From an uncultured Trueperaceae bacterium (GTDB taxonomy: Bacteria > Deinococcota > Deinococci > Deinococcales > Trueperaceae): a DNA stretch of 37,536 nt. This document shows, piece after piece, positions 17,843 to 26,396 of the stretch. The position numbers and the translations under genes were made by a program. Positions within the stretch are counted from its first letter, which is position 1; every line of letters starts with the position of its first letter. Where the stretch lies: the NCBI GenBank assembly GCA_913057165.1, contig CAJXNS010000012.1, positions 1-37,536 of the forward strand. The letters run 5' to 3'. The notes beneath the pieces were generated by a model, which was not told the origin of the DNA, ran no database searches, and saw only the letters and a program-made list of their open reading frames with translations.

Positions 17843-19630
17843 GTGAACGTCCGCAACTTTTCCATCATCGCCCACGTCGACCACGGCAAGTCCACACTGG
17901 CGGACCGAATCCTCGAATTTACCGAAAGCGTTGACGAACGTTCGCGTCGCGACCAAATGCTCGATACGTTGGAGCTTGAGCGTGAGCGCGGTATCACCAT
18001 CAAAGCCACGCCGATGCGCGTGTTCTACGAAGCCAACGACGGCCAGACGTACCTGTTCAACCTGATCGATACGCCAGGACACGTTGACTTCAACTATGAG
18101 GTTAGTCGCTCACTGCGGGCTTGCGAAGGGGTTCTCCTCGTGATCGACGCCAGCCAAGGCGTTGAAGCGCAAACCATCCAAAATGCGTTCTTAGCGATTG
18201 AGAATGGCCTTGATGTCGTGCCGGTCATCAACAAAATCGATCTACCCAACGCCAACGTCGAGCAAGCCAAACAGGAACTAGAAGACGTGGTTGGCATTCC
18301 TAGCGACGATGCGGTCGCCGTGTCGGCCAAGACCGGCGAGAACGTCCAAGACATTCTTGAAGCGATCGTTAAGGTCCTCCCGCCCCCGAAGGTAAACGCA
18401 GAAGCACCGTTGCGCGCCCTCATTTTCGACGCGGTGTTCGATTCGTACCAAGGTGTGGTCACGGTGGTCCGTGTGCTTGACGGTGCCATACGGCCAGGGG
18501 ACAAAATCAAAATCATGTCGACCGGCAAAACCTTTGAAGTCGATCGGGTCGGCTTCTTTAAACCCGAACCCACGGTGGACACCGTCCTTGAAGCGGGCAA
18601 CGTTGGGTGGGTGACCGCCGCCATTAAAGACATCGCCGACACCCAGATTGGGGACACCATCACCTCAGCCGAACGACCCGCAGAGCAGCCGGTGCCAGGA
18701 TTTAAGCCTGCCCGGCCTGTGGTGTTTTCGGGGCTTTACCCGACCGATACCGAGGATTACCCCAAGCTACGCGATGCGTTAGAGCGCCTCAGTCTCAACG
18801 ATGCTGCGTTTACGTTTGAGCCTGAGACGTCAGACGCGCTTGGGTTTGGTTTTCGGTGTGGCTACCTCGGTTTGTTGCACGCTGACATCGTGCAAGCGCG
18901 CCTTGAACGCGAGTACGGCCTGAGCCTGATTGCGACGGCGCCGGCTGTTGTTTACCGTGTGATCACCACCGCTGGTGACGAGCGGATGGTGCATAATCCG
19001 TCGATGCTCCCTGAACCGACCGCCATTGCCGAAGCCCATGAGCCGTGGGTAGCCATGTCGGTGTACCTGCCTGAGGATTACGTCGGTTCGGCCATGCAAC
19101 TCCTTCAAGAGAAGCGTGGCGAAATGAAGGACATGATCTATCACGGGCAGCGCGTGGAACTGCGTTACGAGGTTCCCTTTGCCGAAATTCTTTACGAGTT
19201 TCACGACCGCCTTAAAAGCCTAACCAAAGGCTACGCGAGCATGGATTACGAACCGATCGGAGACCGCCCCGGTCAGCTGGTCAAGATCGACGTGCTTGTC
19301 AACGAGGAGCCCGTCGACGCCCTCTCGTTTATTGCCCACCGCGATAAGGCGTATGAGATCGGCCGCAAAATCGTCGACCGGATGGCGGAGGTGATCCCCC
19401 GTCAAATGTTCGCGGTGCCTGTGCAAGCGGCGATCGGTGGCAAGATTTTGGCGCGAGCCACCGTGCGCGCATTCCGTAAGGATGTGACCGCCAAATGCTA
19501 CGGCGGTGACATTACACGCAAGAAAAAACTTCTTGAGAAGCAGAAAAAGGGCAAAGACCGCATGAAGCAGCTGGGTAACGTTGACGTTCCCCAAGAAGCA
19601 TTTTTGGCGGTCCTCTCAAGCGACGATTAG
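17843..19630 (+). CDS. lepA: Elongation factor 4 (LepA), back-translocating GTPase
   Basis: Ribosome-bound GTPase of 595 residues, normal for EF4. I chose the GTG at 17843 so that the protein opens [20 protein letters not shown], like E. coli LepA; upstream TTG and ATG codons would add up to seven unconserved residues. G1 is AHVDHGKST (10-18), G3 DTPGHVDF, G4 NKID. The LepA-specific C-terminal domain is clear: [20 protein letters not shown] then [18 protein letters not shown]. Confidence 0.97.
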   Translation: MNVRNFSIIAHVDHGKSTLADRILEFTESVDERSRRDQMLDTLELERERGITIKATPMRVFYEANDGQTYLFNLIDTPGHVDFNYEVSRSLRACEGVLLVIDASQGVEAQTIQNAFLAIENGLDVVPVINKIDLPNANVEQAKQELEDVVGIPSDDAVAVSAKTGENVQDILEAIVKVLPPPKVNAEAPLRALIFDAVFDSYQGVVTVVRVLDGAIRPGDKIKIMSTGKTFEVDRVGFFKPEPTVDTVLEAGNVGWVTAAIKDIADTQIGDTITSAERPAEQPVPGFKPARPVVFSGLYPTDTEDYPKLRDALERLSLNDAAFTFEPETSDALGFGFRCGYLGLLHADIVQARLEREYGLSLIATAPAVVYRVITTAGDERMVHNPSMLPEPTAIAEAHEPWVAMSVYLPEDYVGSAMQLLQEKRGEMKDMIYHGQRVELRYEVPFAEILYEFHDRLKSLTKGYASMDYEPIGDRPGQLVKIDVLVNEEPVDALSFIAHRDKAYEIGRKIVDRMAEVIPRQMFAVPVQAAIGGKILARATVRAFRKDVTAKCYGGDITRKKKLLEKQKKGKDRMKQLGNVDVPQEAFLAVLSSDD

Positions 19631-19727
19631 GCTTTCATCCGGTACGGACATAGCGACGGATAAGCCGCGGTAGGCACCCTTCGGTGTGGAGCGGTGATCA
19701 GGCAGATAATTGAGGTTTGATGCCGGC

Positions 19728-20183
19728 GTGCATGCGCAGTCACGCCAAGCCTTCACCCTCATTGAGGTGCTCGTGATCATCACGATCGCTTCAATCCTGA
19801 CGGCCGTGACCGCCCCGATGCTGCAACGGCCGAGCGGACGGACGACGGCCCTCCAAGTGGTTGCCGTGATGCAAGAGGCACGGTTGCAAGCCTTAGGGGG
19901 CACCAGCAAGGCGGTTGTTGTGACGCCTGGCCAGCTTGACGCGTCGGTGGTGGTCAAGGACCGATCGTGCGATGGTTCTGTGACGCAGCGGCTTGCTCTG
20001 CCCGCCGGCCTGACGGTGCACTCATCATTACGGCGCGGCGTGATCTGGCAGCCTGACGGTTCGGGGCGTACCTGTGCTGGTTCAGGCATCTACGGCGGGA
20101 CCGTGACGGTTCATGGACGCGATACGTGGAAGGTGGTTCTCTCAAGCGTGGGCCGGCTGCGTATGGCGCAGGCCATACCGTAA
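19728..20183 (+). CDS. GspH-like pseudopilin (type II secretion / type IV pilus family)
   Basis: A small protein (151 residues) with a type IV prepilin N-terminus: a short basic leader, then QA/FTLIEVLVIITIASILTA, where the slash marks the expected prepilin peptidase cut and Glu is at +5. The -1 residue is Ala instead of the usual Gly. After the hydrophobic helix, residues to about 60 (VAVMQEARLQALG) resemble GspH, followed by a beta-rich C-terminal part. The start is uncertain: GTG 19728 gives an 8-residue leader, TTG 19710 a 14-residue one. It is first of four co-directional pilin-like genes with overlapping ends. Exact GspH versus PilA/FimT assignment is not certain. Confidence 0.8.
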   Translation: MHAQSRQAFTLIEVLVIITIASILTAVTAPMLQRPSGRTTALQVVAVMQEARLQALGGTSKAVVVTPGQLDASVVVKDRSCDGSVTQRLALPAGLTVHSSLRRGVIWQPDGSGRTCAGSGIYGGTVTVHGRDTWKVVLSSVGRLRMAQAIP

Positions 20184-20359
20184 TGAGGCACGATGCTGTT
20201 TCTGGCATGACCTTGATCGAGGTGGTCGTGGCGCTCGGTTTGCTCGCGCTCGCTGCCAGTTTGTGGTCTGCGTCCGTTGCGGTTCATGCCAACCTCACCC
20301 AGGAAGCCCAGGCGCTGCAGTTGGATGTAGAACGCCTGCGTGGCACGGTTGAACCGTGA
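20183..20359 (+). CDS. Minimal GspI-like pseudopilin (58 residues)
   Basis: Fifty-eight residues consisting of a prepilin leader (MRHDAVSG), a Gly/Met cut site with TLIEVVVALGLLALAASLW (Glu at +5), and only about 25 residues beyond the helix, ending QLDVERLRGTVEP. Typical GspI proteins are roughly twice this long, so this is little more than the assembly helix. The ATG overlaps the previous stop (TAATG), and the end overlaps the next start by 4 nt, so it is translationally embedded in the cassette and unlikely to be a chance open frame. Confidence 0.75.
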   Translation: MRHDAVSGMTLIEVVVALGLLALAASLWSASVAVHANLTQEAQALQLDVERLRGTVEP

Positions 20360-20955
20360 ACCGGCATGCGACGCCAGCGGGCTTTACGCTGCTTGAGGCG
20401 TTGGTGGCGGTCACGCTGTCCATGATGGCGCTCGGGCTTGCCTCACGCCTGGCCATACCGATCATGCAGCACCCCTCGCAAGCGGCCCGCGAGACGCTTG
20501 ATGACGTGCAGGCTCAGCAAGCATGGGAGCTCATCGCAGCTGAGGTGCAGTGGGCGGGCTGGGAGGTTGAAGGTCGCTCCATTTGGATGGAGCCACAGTT
20601 TCAGAACGACCGCGGTGACGCCCTGTGGGTGCGGTATGTCGACGATCGATACCGGACCCGGCCACGCCTGGTGGAAGGGTATTTCACGGCGGGAACGGAC
20701 GGTCTTGGGCAAGCGAACCTCATGTGGACATCGGCAAGCGGTTGGCGCCAGCCGGTCGTTCGTGGTGTGACGCGGTTCCACGTGTTGCAAGCGCGTGACA
20801 AAGCGGGCCGTGAAGCGCCCGCTCATGCACCGAGCATGCGGGGCAAAACTTGGGTGGCGGTGCGAATTCGCGTCGTGTTTGAAGACGGCTCTGAAGACAC
20901 CCGCTGGTTGGCGACCCAATTTCGGACGATCGGCATGTCGGACGATGCGACGTGA
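20356..20955 (+). CDS. GspJ-like pseudopilin
   Basis: A 199-residue protein with prepilin leader MNRHATPAG then FTLLEALVAVTLSMMALGLA (Glu at +5, Gly at -1). The globular part carries WELIAAEVQWAGWEVEG, DALWVRYVDDRYRTRPRLVE and near the end VAVRIRVVFEDGSEDTRWLA, giving the helix-plus-beta layout of GspJ/PilW-type minor pilins. The GTG start overlaps the previous gene (GTGA), and the same overlap links it to the next. Confidence 0.78.
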   Translation: MNRHATPAGFTLLEALVAVTLSMMALGLASRLAIPIMQHPSQAARETLDDVQAQQAWELIAAEVQWAGWEVEGRSIWMEPQFQNDRGDALWVRYVDDRYRTRPRLVEGYFTAGTDGLGQANLMWTSASGWRQPVVRGVTRFHVLQARDKAGREAPAHAPSMRGKTWVAVRIRVVFEDGSEDTRWLATQFRTIGMSDDAT

Positions 20956-21314
20956 GAAACGAAGGATTGGCACTCGTGGCGGCACTGTGGATCCTGGCAG
21001 GCTCGTTGGCTGCGTCATCGCTGCTGATGACATCAGCCAGGGTGGAGTGGTCGGCTGCCTATCACGCCAAACAGCGCGCTGAAGCCTCGTTAGGTGCCAT
21101 GCGTCTGGATGAGGACGTCCAGCAAGCGCTCACGCAAGCGGTTGAGGTGACACCCAAGGACGTATGGCCACCGCAGCCCGATCCGTTACAGGCTTTTCTG
21201 GTTGACGGCTCGGTTGCGTCGGTGCGCTGGATGGACGACGGCGTGCGTTTGGTGATTCAAGTCAGCAGGGAAGACGTTGACGTTCGGTGGCCGCGGTATT
21301 ACCTGCGTCCGTGA
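20952..21314 (+). CDS. Short GspK-like pseudopilin
   Basis: A 120-residue protein opening MRNEG then LALVAALWILAGSLAASSLL. The Gly/Leu cut site, absence of Glu at +5 and ALVAALW.LA pattern are GspK/PilX-like. GspK is normally about 300 residues with a large alpha-helical insert; here only about 90 residues follow the helix (ending WPRYYLRP), so the large insert is missing. Position as fourth gene after H-, I- and J-like genes matches the gspHIJK order. The GTG start overlaps the GspJ-like stop (GTGA). Confidence 0.72.
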   Translation: MRNEGLALVAALWILAGSLAASSLLMTSARVEWSAAYHAKQRAEASLGAMRLDEDVQQALTQAVEVTPKDVWPPQPDPLQAFLVDGSVASVRWMDDGVRLVIQVSREDVDVRWPRYYLRP

Positions 21315-21319
21315 GCGGG

Positions 21320-21325
21320 TATCCT
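21320..21325 (+). promoter_or_regulatory. Leaderless-type -10 box of scpB
   Basis: TATCCT lies 6 nt before the GTG at 21332 with spacer ACGGGC, the same spacer as at the 28770 gene. No Shine-Dalgarno sequence precedes the start. Confidence 0.55.
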
Positions 21326-21331
21326 ACGGGC

Positions 21332-21856
21332 GTGAGTTTACGCGCTCGTTTGTGTGCCACGCTTTTGGCTGCCGGCCGGCCTGTCTCCACGCCGGATCTA
21401 TCCAAAGCCCTTGAGGTGAGCCCCGATGCCGTCGAAACGGCGGTGGCTGACCTTCAGGAGGCCTTAGATGCCGCTGACCTCGGTCTTCTTGCCGAAGCGG
21501 TCGCAGGCGGTTACCGCTTGGTGGTTCATCCACAGGTCGTTCCGAATTTGCAGTCGTTTTTTGCGCCGCCACCCCTTCCTCAGCTATCGAGCGCTGCCAT
21601 TGAGACCCTGGCGCTGGTGGCGTACCACCAACCGATTACCCGCGGTGAGTTGGAGGCGGCCCGCGGGGCATCCTGCGCATCAACGCTTGAAACGCTTCAA
21701 GAACGCGAAATGGTGAAGGTTGTGGGTCGTAAAGACGTCATCGGTCGGCCGTTGCTTTACGCCACCACCGACCGCTTCTTGGTGGAGTTTGGGTTGGCGT
21801 CTTTGAAGGACCTTCCGCCTGTGACGGACGCTCCGGCGGAGTTCTTACGAGGCTGA
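21332..21856 (+). CDS. scpB: Segregation and condensation protein B
   Basis: ScpB of 174 residues, a two-winged-helix dimer that joins Smc and the kleisin ScpA in chromosome condensation. The conserved second winged helix has SSAAIETLALVAYHQPITRG, the family motif with Leu-Ala-Ile/Val-Ala-Tyr, then LQEREMVKVVGRKDVIGRPL and LYATTDRFLVEFGL. I chose GTG 21332 because it matches the family start and lies 6 nt from a -10 box; GTG 21311, overlapping the previous stop, is possible. No scpA lies nearby. Its 3' end overlaps the convergent aroQ by 12 nt. Confidence 0.93.
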   Translation: MSLRARLCATLLAAGRPVSTPDLSKALEVSPDAVETAVADLQEALDAADLGLLAEAVAGGYRLVVHPQVVPNLQSFFAPPPLPQLSSAAIETLALVAYHQPITRGELEAARGASCASTLETLQEREMVKVVGRKDVIGRPLLYATTDRFLVEFGLASLKDLPPVTDAPAEFLRG

Positions 21857-22294
21857 CGCCGCTTGGTTATCTCGCGCCAGGGCGTAGATGGCCGCTGCGT
21901 AACTGCGAATCCCAAAGCCACCGATGGTGCCTTCGCAGACAGCGGAAAGCAAACTGTTGTGGCGGAAGCCTTCGCGGGCGTGGACGTTGGTGAGGTGAAC
22001 CTCAACCACGGGTATCGAAACCGAGGCAACGGCGTCACGCAAGGCCACGGACGTGTGCGTGTAGCCAGCTGCGTTTAGGACGACGCCACCAAACGACTCG
22101 TTGGGGGCGTTGTGTAGCCACTCAATCAGAACGCCTTCATGGTTGGACTGCCGGCATTCAACGTCCACACCAAGTTCAGAGGCCAAGTCGCGAACCTCGC
22201 CTTCTAATTCGGCGAGGGTAAACCGGCCGTACGTCTCCGGTTCGCGTTTGCCTAACTGATCCAAATTCGGTCCGTTCAAGACCAACAGTTTCAT
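21845..22294 (-). CDS. aroQ: Type II 3-dehydroquinate dehydratase
   Basis: Third step of the shikimate pathway: 3-dehydroquinate to 3-dehydroshikimate. Length 149 residues, the small dodecameric type II form. It begins MKLLVLNGPNLDQLGKREPE with catalytic Tyr22 in TYGRFTL, and has QSNHEGVLIEWLHNA, LNAAGYTHTSVALRDA with the catalytic His, and VEVHLTNVHAREGFRHNSLL. Last gene of the minus-strand aro cluster; its ATG overlaps the aroB stop by 4 nt. Confidence 0.97.
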   Translation of the reverse strand: MKLLVLNGPNLDQLGKREPETYGRFTLAELEGEVRDLASELGVDVECRQSNHEGVLIEWLHNAPNESFGGVVLNAAGYTHTSVALRDAVASVSIPVVEVHLTNVHAREGFRHNSLLSAVCEGTIGGFGIRSYAAAIYALARDNQAASAS

Positions 22295-23403
22295 GGCGTC
22301 CCCTTCCTTGCGCGTATTGTAGCCACGTCCTCAGCGTACGACGCCCATGCCTCGCGCTCCATGCGGTCGGTCACTTGCGCCAAACGCGCGTGGCCCACGT
22401 CGGGCATGAGGACCCAGCGGCGTCCTACGCCAGCATTTTTCTTGTCGCGTTTTAAGTACGGCAGTAACGCATCAAATGTCACGTCCGGAGGCAGGGGCGC
22501 ATCAATGCGGGCGAGGAGGTCGTGCGCATGCGTGGTCCATGCGTTGAAAGGTACCCGTTCGTGCGCAGCCCAAGCTGCCGAGAGGTGGGCGGCGTATAGA
22601 AGCCCCCACGCAACGGCAACGCCGTGCGCGATGGTGTGCTGAGCGATTGCTTCGTAGGCATGCGCCAGCGTATGGCCCAGGTTGAGCGTGGCGCGCGCGC
22701 CACTCTGTTCGAGGGCGTCCTCGGCAACCACGTCTGCTTTGACGGCCACCGAGCGGGCGAGCACATCGGCAAGGAGGGTCGCTTCAGCATGCGGTTCAAA
22801 GGCATCATCGAGGGCCAACGCAAGGAGCGCCGTGTCGGCAAGCAAACCGTGCTTGGCGATCTCAACGCGGCCTTCATTGAACCGGTCCTGAGGCAACGAC
22901 GCGAGCGTCGCGACGTCCATGTACACCGCGGCAGGCTGCCAGAAGGCACCCACAAGGTTTTTACCTTCAGGCAGGTTGATCCCGGTCTTGCCGCCCACTG
23001 CCGCATCGGCCATGGCCAGCAGGCTGGTAGGGATTTGCACGAAGGGTAAACCGCGCGCGTACGTGGCGGCGACAAACCCAGCGAGGTCGCCGACCACACC
23101 ACCGCCGACGGCCATAACGGTGGTGTCTCGCGTCACACCTGCGTCCGCCATGGTCCGCAAGACCGTCTGCCACGTATCCACCGACTTGCTGCCTTCACCG
23201 GCTGGGACCGTGATGTGCAAAGGCTGCCTGCCTTGGGTGGATAGGGCGTCCACCAACGCTTGACCGAGGACGCCCCGGGTGTGCTCGTCGTCAATGATGA
23301 CCGCCCGTCCGTGCGTCTCTGACGTGATGCGTTCAAGCAGGTTGACGCCGATGTGGATTGGGTAGGCCGGGTCGGCTTGCACGTGAATGGTACGCAGGTT
23401 CAT
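22291..23403 (-). CDS. aroB: 3-dehydroquinate synthase
   Basis: Second step of the shikimate pathway, converting DAHP to 3-dehydroquinate with NAD and a divalent metal. Length 370 residues. The NAD/active-site core is VMAVGGGVVGDLAGFVAATY, then RGLPFVQIPTSLLAMADAAV and GGKTGINLPEGKNLVGAFW; metal-binding His residues lie in NLGHTLAHAYEA and HGVAVAWG. It overlaps aroK upstream and aroQ downstream by 4 nt each, so the three are coupled. Confidence 0.97.
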   Translation of the reverse strand: MNLRTIHVQADPAYPIHIGVNLLERITSETHGRAVIIDDEHTRGVLGQALVDALSTQGRQPLHITVPAGEGSKSVDTWQTVLRTMADAGVTRDTTVMAVGGGVVGDLAGFVAATYARGLPFVQIPTSLLAMADAAVGGKTGINLPEGKNLVGAFWQPAAVYMDVATLASLPQDRFNEGRVEIAKHGLLADTALLALALDDAFEPHAEATLLADVLARSVAVKADVVAEDALEQSGARATLNLGHTLAHAYEAIAQHTIAHGVAVAWGLLYAAHLSAAWAAHERVPFNAWTTHAHDLLARIDAPLPPDVTFDALLPYLKRDKKNAGVGRRWVLMPDVGHARLAQVTDRMEREAWASYAEDVATIRARKGTP

Positions 23404-23999
23404 GCTTGCCCGATGCCTTTCACGGCTTCGTGGTTGGGATGCTCCGCCGCCCAGCGGCGCAAACCATCCACCACGTCTGCGACCACGTCACTGGCATCGC
23501 GGTCGTCGCTTTCCACCGTGAACGATGCAGCCTCCTGGTAGAACGACTCGCGTTCACGCAGCAGGTCTCGGATGCGCTCGGTTGGGTCGCCCACCTCCAG
23601 CAGGGGTCGCTTATGACGGCGGGTGCGTTTATAAATGGTTTCCGCCGCGGCATTCAGACGGACGACGGGCCCACGGCCCGCGAGCAAAGCCCTGTTTTCA
23701 GGACGCACCACGGTACCGCCGCCGGTGCTGATGACCGCACGGTCGAGGCGTAGCGAGCGACGTACCACCTCGGTTTCGTAATCTCGGAAGGTTGCCTCGC
23801 CGTAAAGTTCAAGAATTTCCGGGATGGTCAAACAGGTAATCCGTTCGATCACCTTGTCTGTATCAATAAACGTGAGCCGGAGGATGCGCGAGAGTTCCCA
23901 ACCGATTCGGCTTTTACCGGTCCCCATGAACCCAATCAGGGCAACCCAAGACACCGGCGGGTCAGGATCGGTTTGGATCGGCACACGCGCTTGCGCCAT
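23400..23999 (-). CDS. aroK: Shikimate kinase
   Basis: ATP-dependent phosphorylation of shikimate. Length 199 residues. Walker A is GFMGTGKS (23-30), the shikimate/Mg site is DTDK (46-49), and there is a STGGGTVVRPENRALL segment and the LID RTRRHKRPLL. About 17 residues precede the usual start, and the C-terminus is slightly long. It lies 5 nt after the aroC stop and overlaps aroB by 4 nt. Confidence 0.96.
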   Translation of the reverse strand: MAQARVPIQTDPDPPVSWVALIGFMGTGKSRIGWELSRILRLTFIDTDKVIERITCLTIPEILELYGEATFRDYETEVVRRSLRLDRAVISTGGGTVVRPENRALLAGRGPVVRLNAAAETIYKRTRRHKRPLLEVGDPTERIRDLLRERESFYQEAASFTVESDDRDASDVVADVVDGLRRWAAEHPNHEAVKGIGQA

Positions 24000-24004
24000 G
24001 ATCG

Positions 24005-25159
24005 TTAGTAACCGTCGACGTACGCTTGGTGTTGCTCCGCTCGTTCCCGGATCTCACGAACGGTGTCGGAGCCAAACTTTTCCATAACGGCGTCCGCAAG
24101 CACCATGGACGCCATCGCAAATAGGACGATCGACGCGGCAGGCACCGCGGTTGTGTCGCTACGTTCGCGAGCAGCGTCGGCCGGCTCGCCGGTCGTGACG
24201 TCCACCGTCGGCAGTGGCTTCATGAGGGTCGCGATCGGTTTCATGGCAGCGCGCACCACCAGCTCTTCACCGTTGGTGATGCCAGCCTCAAGCCCACCGG
24301 ACCGGTTGGTTTGGCGGTAGTAGCCTGCATCGCCTTTGTAGATGGCGTCGTGCACGTCGCTGCCGGGAACGGTGGCGTTGCGCCAACCATCGCCGATTTC
24401 AACGCCCTTAATGGCTTGGATGCTCATGGCTGCCTGTGCCAGTCGCCCGTCAAGTTTGCGGTCCCACTGCACGTGGCTTCCCAGGCCGATCGGCACCCCG
24501 CGAAAGCGAGCCTCGATGATGCCACCGAGCGTGTCACCGTCACGTTTTGCAGCGTCGATACGCTCAATGATTTCAGCTTCCTTATCGCGATCAAACGTGC
24601 GCAGGGGAGACTCATCGAGGGTATCGAGGTTCGACCAATCTGCTTCACCTTCGCAGTCAACCCCACCAAGGTGGGTCACGCGCGCCATGCCCTCGATTCC
24701 GATCTCTTCGAGGATGCGGTAGGCGACCGCGCCGGCGGTCACGCGGCTTGCGGTCTCGCGGGCGCTGGCGCGCTCCAAGACGTCACGAAGGTCTTTGTGG
24801 CCGTACTTGATGCCACCCGCTAAATCGACGTGGCCAGGGCGGGCTTCGGTCAGCGCCCGTTTGCGTGGCTCATTACCTGGCGCGGGAGACATAATTTCCG
24901 TCCAGTTACGCCAATCTTTGTTCTCAATCTGAAAGGCAAGCGGCGCTCCCGTGGTGCGTCCGGCGCGAAGACCTGCGCGTGCTTCGGCGGCATCCGTTTC
25001 GATCACCTGCCGGCGGCCACGTCCGTACCCACCCTGGCGTCTGCGAAGCCACGGGTCAATATCACGTTCGGTTACCAGGTCAAGGCCTGCAGGGACACCG
25101 TCGATCATGACGGTTAAGGCTGGGCCGTGAGATTCACCGGCGCTGAGAAAGCGGAACAT
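24005..25159 (-). CDS. aroC: Chorismate synthase
   Basis: Last step to chorismate, using EPSP and reduced FMN. Length 384 residues from the ATG at 25159 (MFRFLSAGESHGPALTVMID); a longer frame up to 25309 has 50 unconserved residues and is rejected. Signatures: YGRGRRQVIETD, GHVDLAGGIKYGHKDLRDVL and ERASARETASRVTAGAVAYR. It lies 52 nt after the PilN/O/P-like gene and carries its own -10-like box just before the ATG. AroE and AroA are not in the window, so the pathway is split. Confidence 0.97.
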   Translation of the reverse strand: MFRFLSAGESHGPALTVMIDGVPAGLDLVTERDIDPWLRRRQGGYGRGRRQVIETDAAEARAGLRAGRTTGAPLAFQIENKDWRNWTEIMSPAPGNEPRKRALTEARPGHVDLAGGIKYGHKDLRDVLERASARETASRVTAGAVAYRILEEIGIEGMARVTHLGGVDCEGEADWSNLDTLDESPLRTFDRDKEAEIIERIDAAKRDGDTLGGIIEARFRGVPIGLGSHVQWDRKLDGRLAQAAMSIQAIKGVEIGDGWRNATVPGSDVHDAIYKGDAGYYRQTNRSGGLEAGITNGEELVVRAAMKPIATLMKPLPTVDVTTGEPADAARERSDTTAVPAASIVLFAMASMVLADAVMEKFGSDTVREIRERAEQHQAYVDGY

Positions 25160-25166
25160 GACGCGT

Positions 25167-25172
25167 AACCTA
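25167..25172 (-). promoter_or_regulatory. Leaderless-type -10 box of aroC
   Basis: TAGGTT on the minus strand lies 7 nt before the ATG (spacer ACGCGTC), with no Shine-Dalgarno sequence. This suggests aroCKBQ can be transcribed separately from the upstream pil-like genes. Confidence 0.45.
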
Positions 25173-25211
25173 CCACTTTTGGTCCGTCTCTTTCGTGCCG
25201 GACGGCTTTCG

Positions 25212-26396
25212 TTAACGGAGTAAATCGAGTTCGTACGTCTCTCCGTCCAGCGTGACGGTGGCTTGGTTTGCATGCAAGGCAAGCAGGACCGCATCGTCGC
25301 GCTGGGCACGGCTCGGGTGCACGGCTAGAACGCTTTGCTGGGTTCGTGTGTCCATCAGTAGAACAGACTCGTGCGGGCCGGTAGCCCAAGCGTGGACGCG
25401 GACGGGTGGTTGAACCCCATCGTGCGTGCGCGCAACGGTATTTGGTTCTGATGGCGGCACCCACGGCAAATCACCGACGTCGATGTGGGTTGGGGTGCCC
25501 TCCGTCCTGGAGGCAATGCGTCCAGTGAAGGTCAGCTGGTCCGGTTGCGTGCTTGGCGCTAAGGTCCACTCCAACCAGCGGTAGGCGGGGTGGGCGTGAA
25601 AGGCGTAAATGACGTCCGTGACCGCCGCAGAGGATCCCATGCCGGTGACGTTTAGGCCTTCCGTCGTGGCGTCACCGGACGCCGTATCAAGGATGGCGGC
25701 GTGTTGCAGAAGCACGGCGTTTAACGACGGGGCGGGTTGACCGATTGTGTCGCGTTCGGTTGGTTGTGTGGTGGTGACTCCAGGTGGGCTGACGGTCCAC
25801 AGGTGCGCGGGTGTACGTCCTGCAATCGTAAGTGTCGGCTGTCCTTTGTTCGCTTCTACGTGGGTGGTCTTAAGGGCCGTACCCATGGCGGCGGTGAAGG
25901 CGTCCCATGCCTTGGCGTGTTGGACGTCAAAGGTCATGAGGATATGGGCGTCTGGGGCTTGCCGTTGGCCTTCATACGCTAAAGAATTGAGTCCCAGCTG
26001 GTGATCCCGAAGGATGACGGCCGGGTTGATTTGGGCATCACCGGTCACAGCGACAGAACGGTCGATCGGTTGATCGGGTGCCGCGGGTGTGGGGGACGGC
26101 TCAGGCTTGGCGCGATCGCCGGATGGTGTGGGTGCCGCATTCGGTTCGGCGAGACGGGTGGGGCTTTCGTTCACGCCGGGCGGTGTGGAGATCGAGGGGG
26201 CCTCGCGTTGGGTGAACGTGACTGTGGCAGCGACGGCGCCTATGGCGAGCGTTAAGGACGCCATCCACCAGCCAGCTCGCCGGGTCAACCAAGCGGGCTT
26301 GCGGGTGGCGCGTCGCACCCGACGTGATTGGCCTGCGCCAGGCTGTCCGGTTGGGCGTTCCACCAGATTCAGCGTCCAGTCGGTCGGCATGTTCAC
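25212..26396 (-). CDS. PilN/PilO/PilP-like (or GspM/GspC-like) inner-membrane assembly protein
   Basis: A 394-residue protein with a short cytoplasmic N-terminus (WTLNLVERPTG, PilN-like), one membrane helix at about 43-62 (WWMASLTLAIGAVAATVTF), a proline-rich linker to about 112, and a periplasmic part. Residues 225-295 resemble a PilO/GspM ferredoxin-like domain; the end (VLLMDTRTQQSVLAVHPSRA, then VTLDGETYELDLL) resembles a PilP/GspC beta domain. I therefore read it as a PilN-O-P type fusion, by pattern only. The GTG at 26396 overlaps the upstream stop (GTGA) and has GGAGG 9 nt before it; a longer frame running to 27083 is out of frame with the upstream gene. No secretin gene follows. Confidence 0.65.
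   Translation of the reverse strand: MNMPTDWTLNLVERPTGQPGAGQSRRVRRATRKPAWLTRRAGWWMASLTLAIGAVAATVTFTQREAPSISTPPGVNESPTRLAEPNAAPTPSGDRAKPEPSPTPAAPDQPIDRSVAVTGDAQINPAVILRDHQLGLNSLAYEGQRQAPDAHILMTFDVQHAKAWDAFTAAMGTALKTTHVEANKGQPTLTIAGRTPAHLWTVSPPGVTTTQPTERDTIGQPAPSLNAVLLQHAAILDTASGDATTEGLNVTGMGSSAAVTDVIYAFHAHPAYRWLEWTLAPSTQPDQLTFTGRIASRTEGTPTHIDVGDLPWVPPSEPNTVARTHDGVQPPVRVHAWATGPHESVLLMDTRTQQSVLAVHPSRAQRDDAVLLALHANQATVTLDGETYELDLLR

Noticed and set aside
24311-24823. 170-codon + strand frame opposite aroC
   Set aside because: AroC signatures on the minus strand account for the sequence; the + frame looks like no known protein.
25160-25309. Upstream extension of aroC to an ATG at 25309
   Set aside because: The added 50 residues are unlike chorismate synthase; the family start MFRFLSAGESHG is at 25159.
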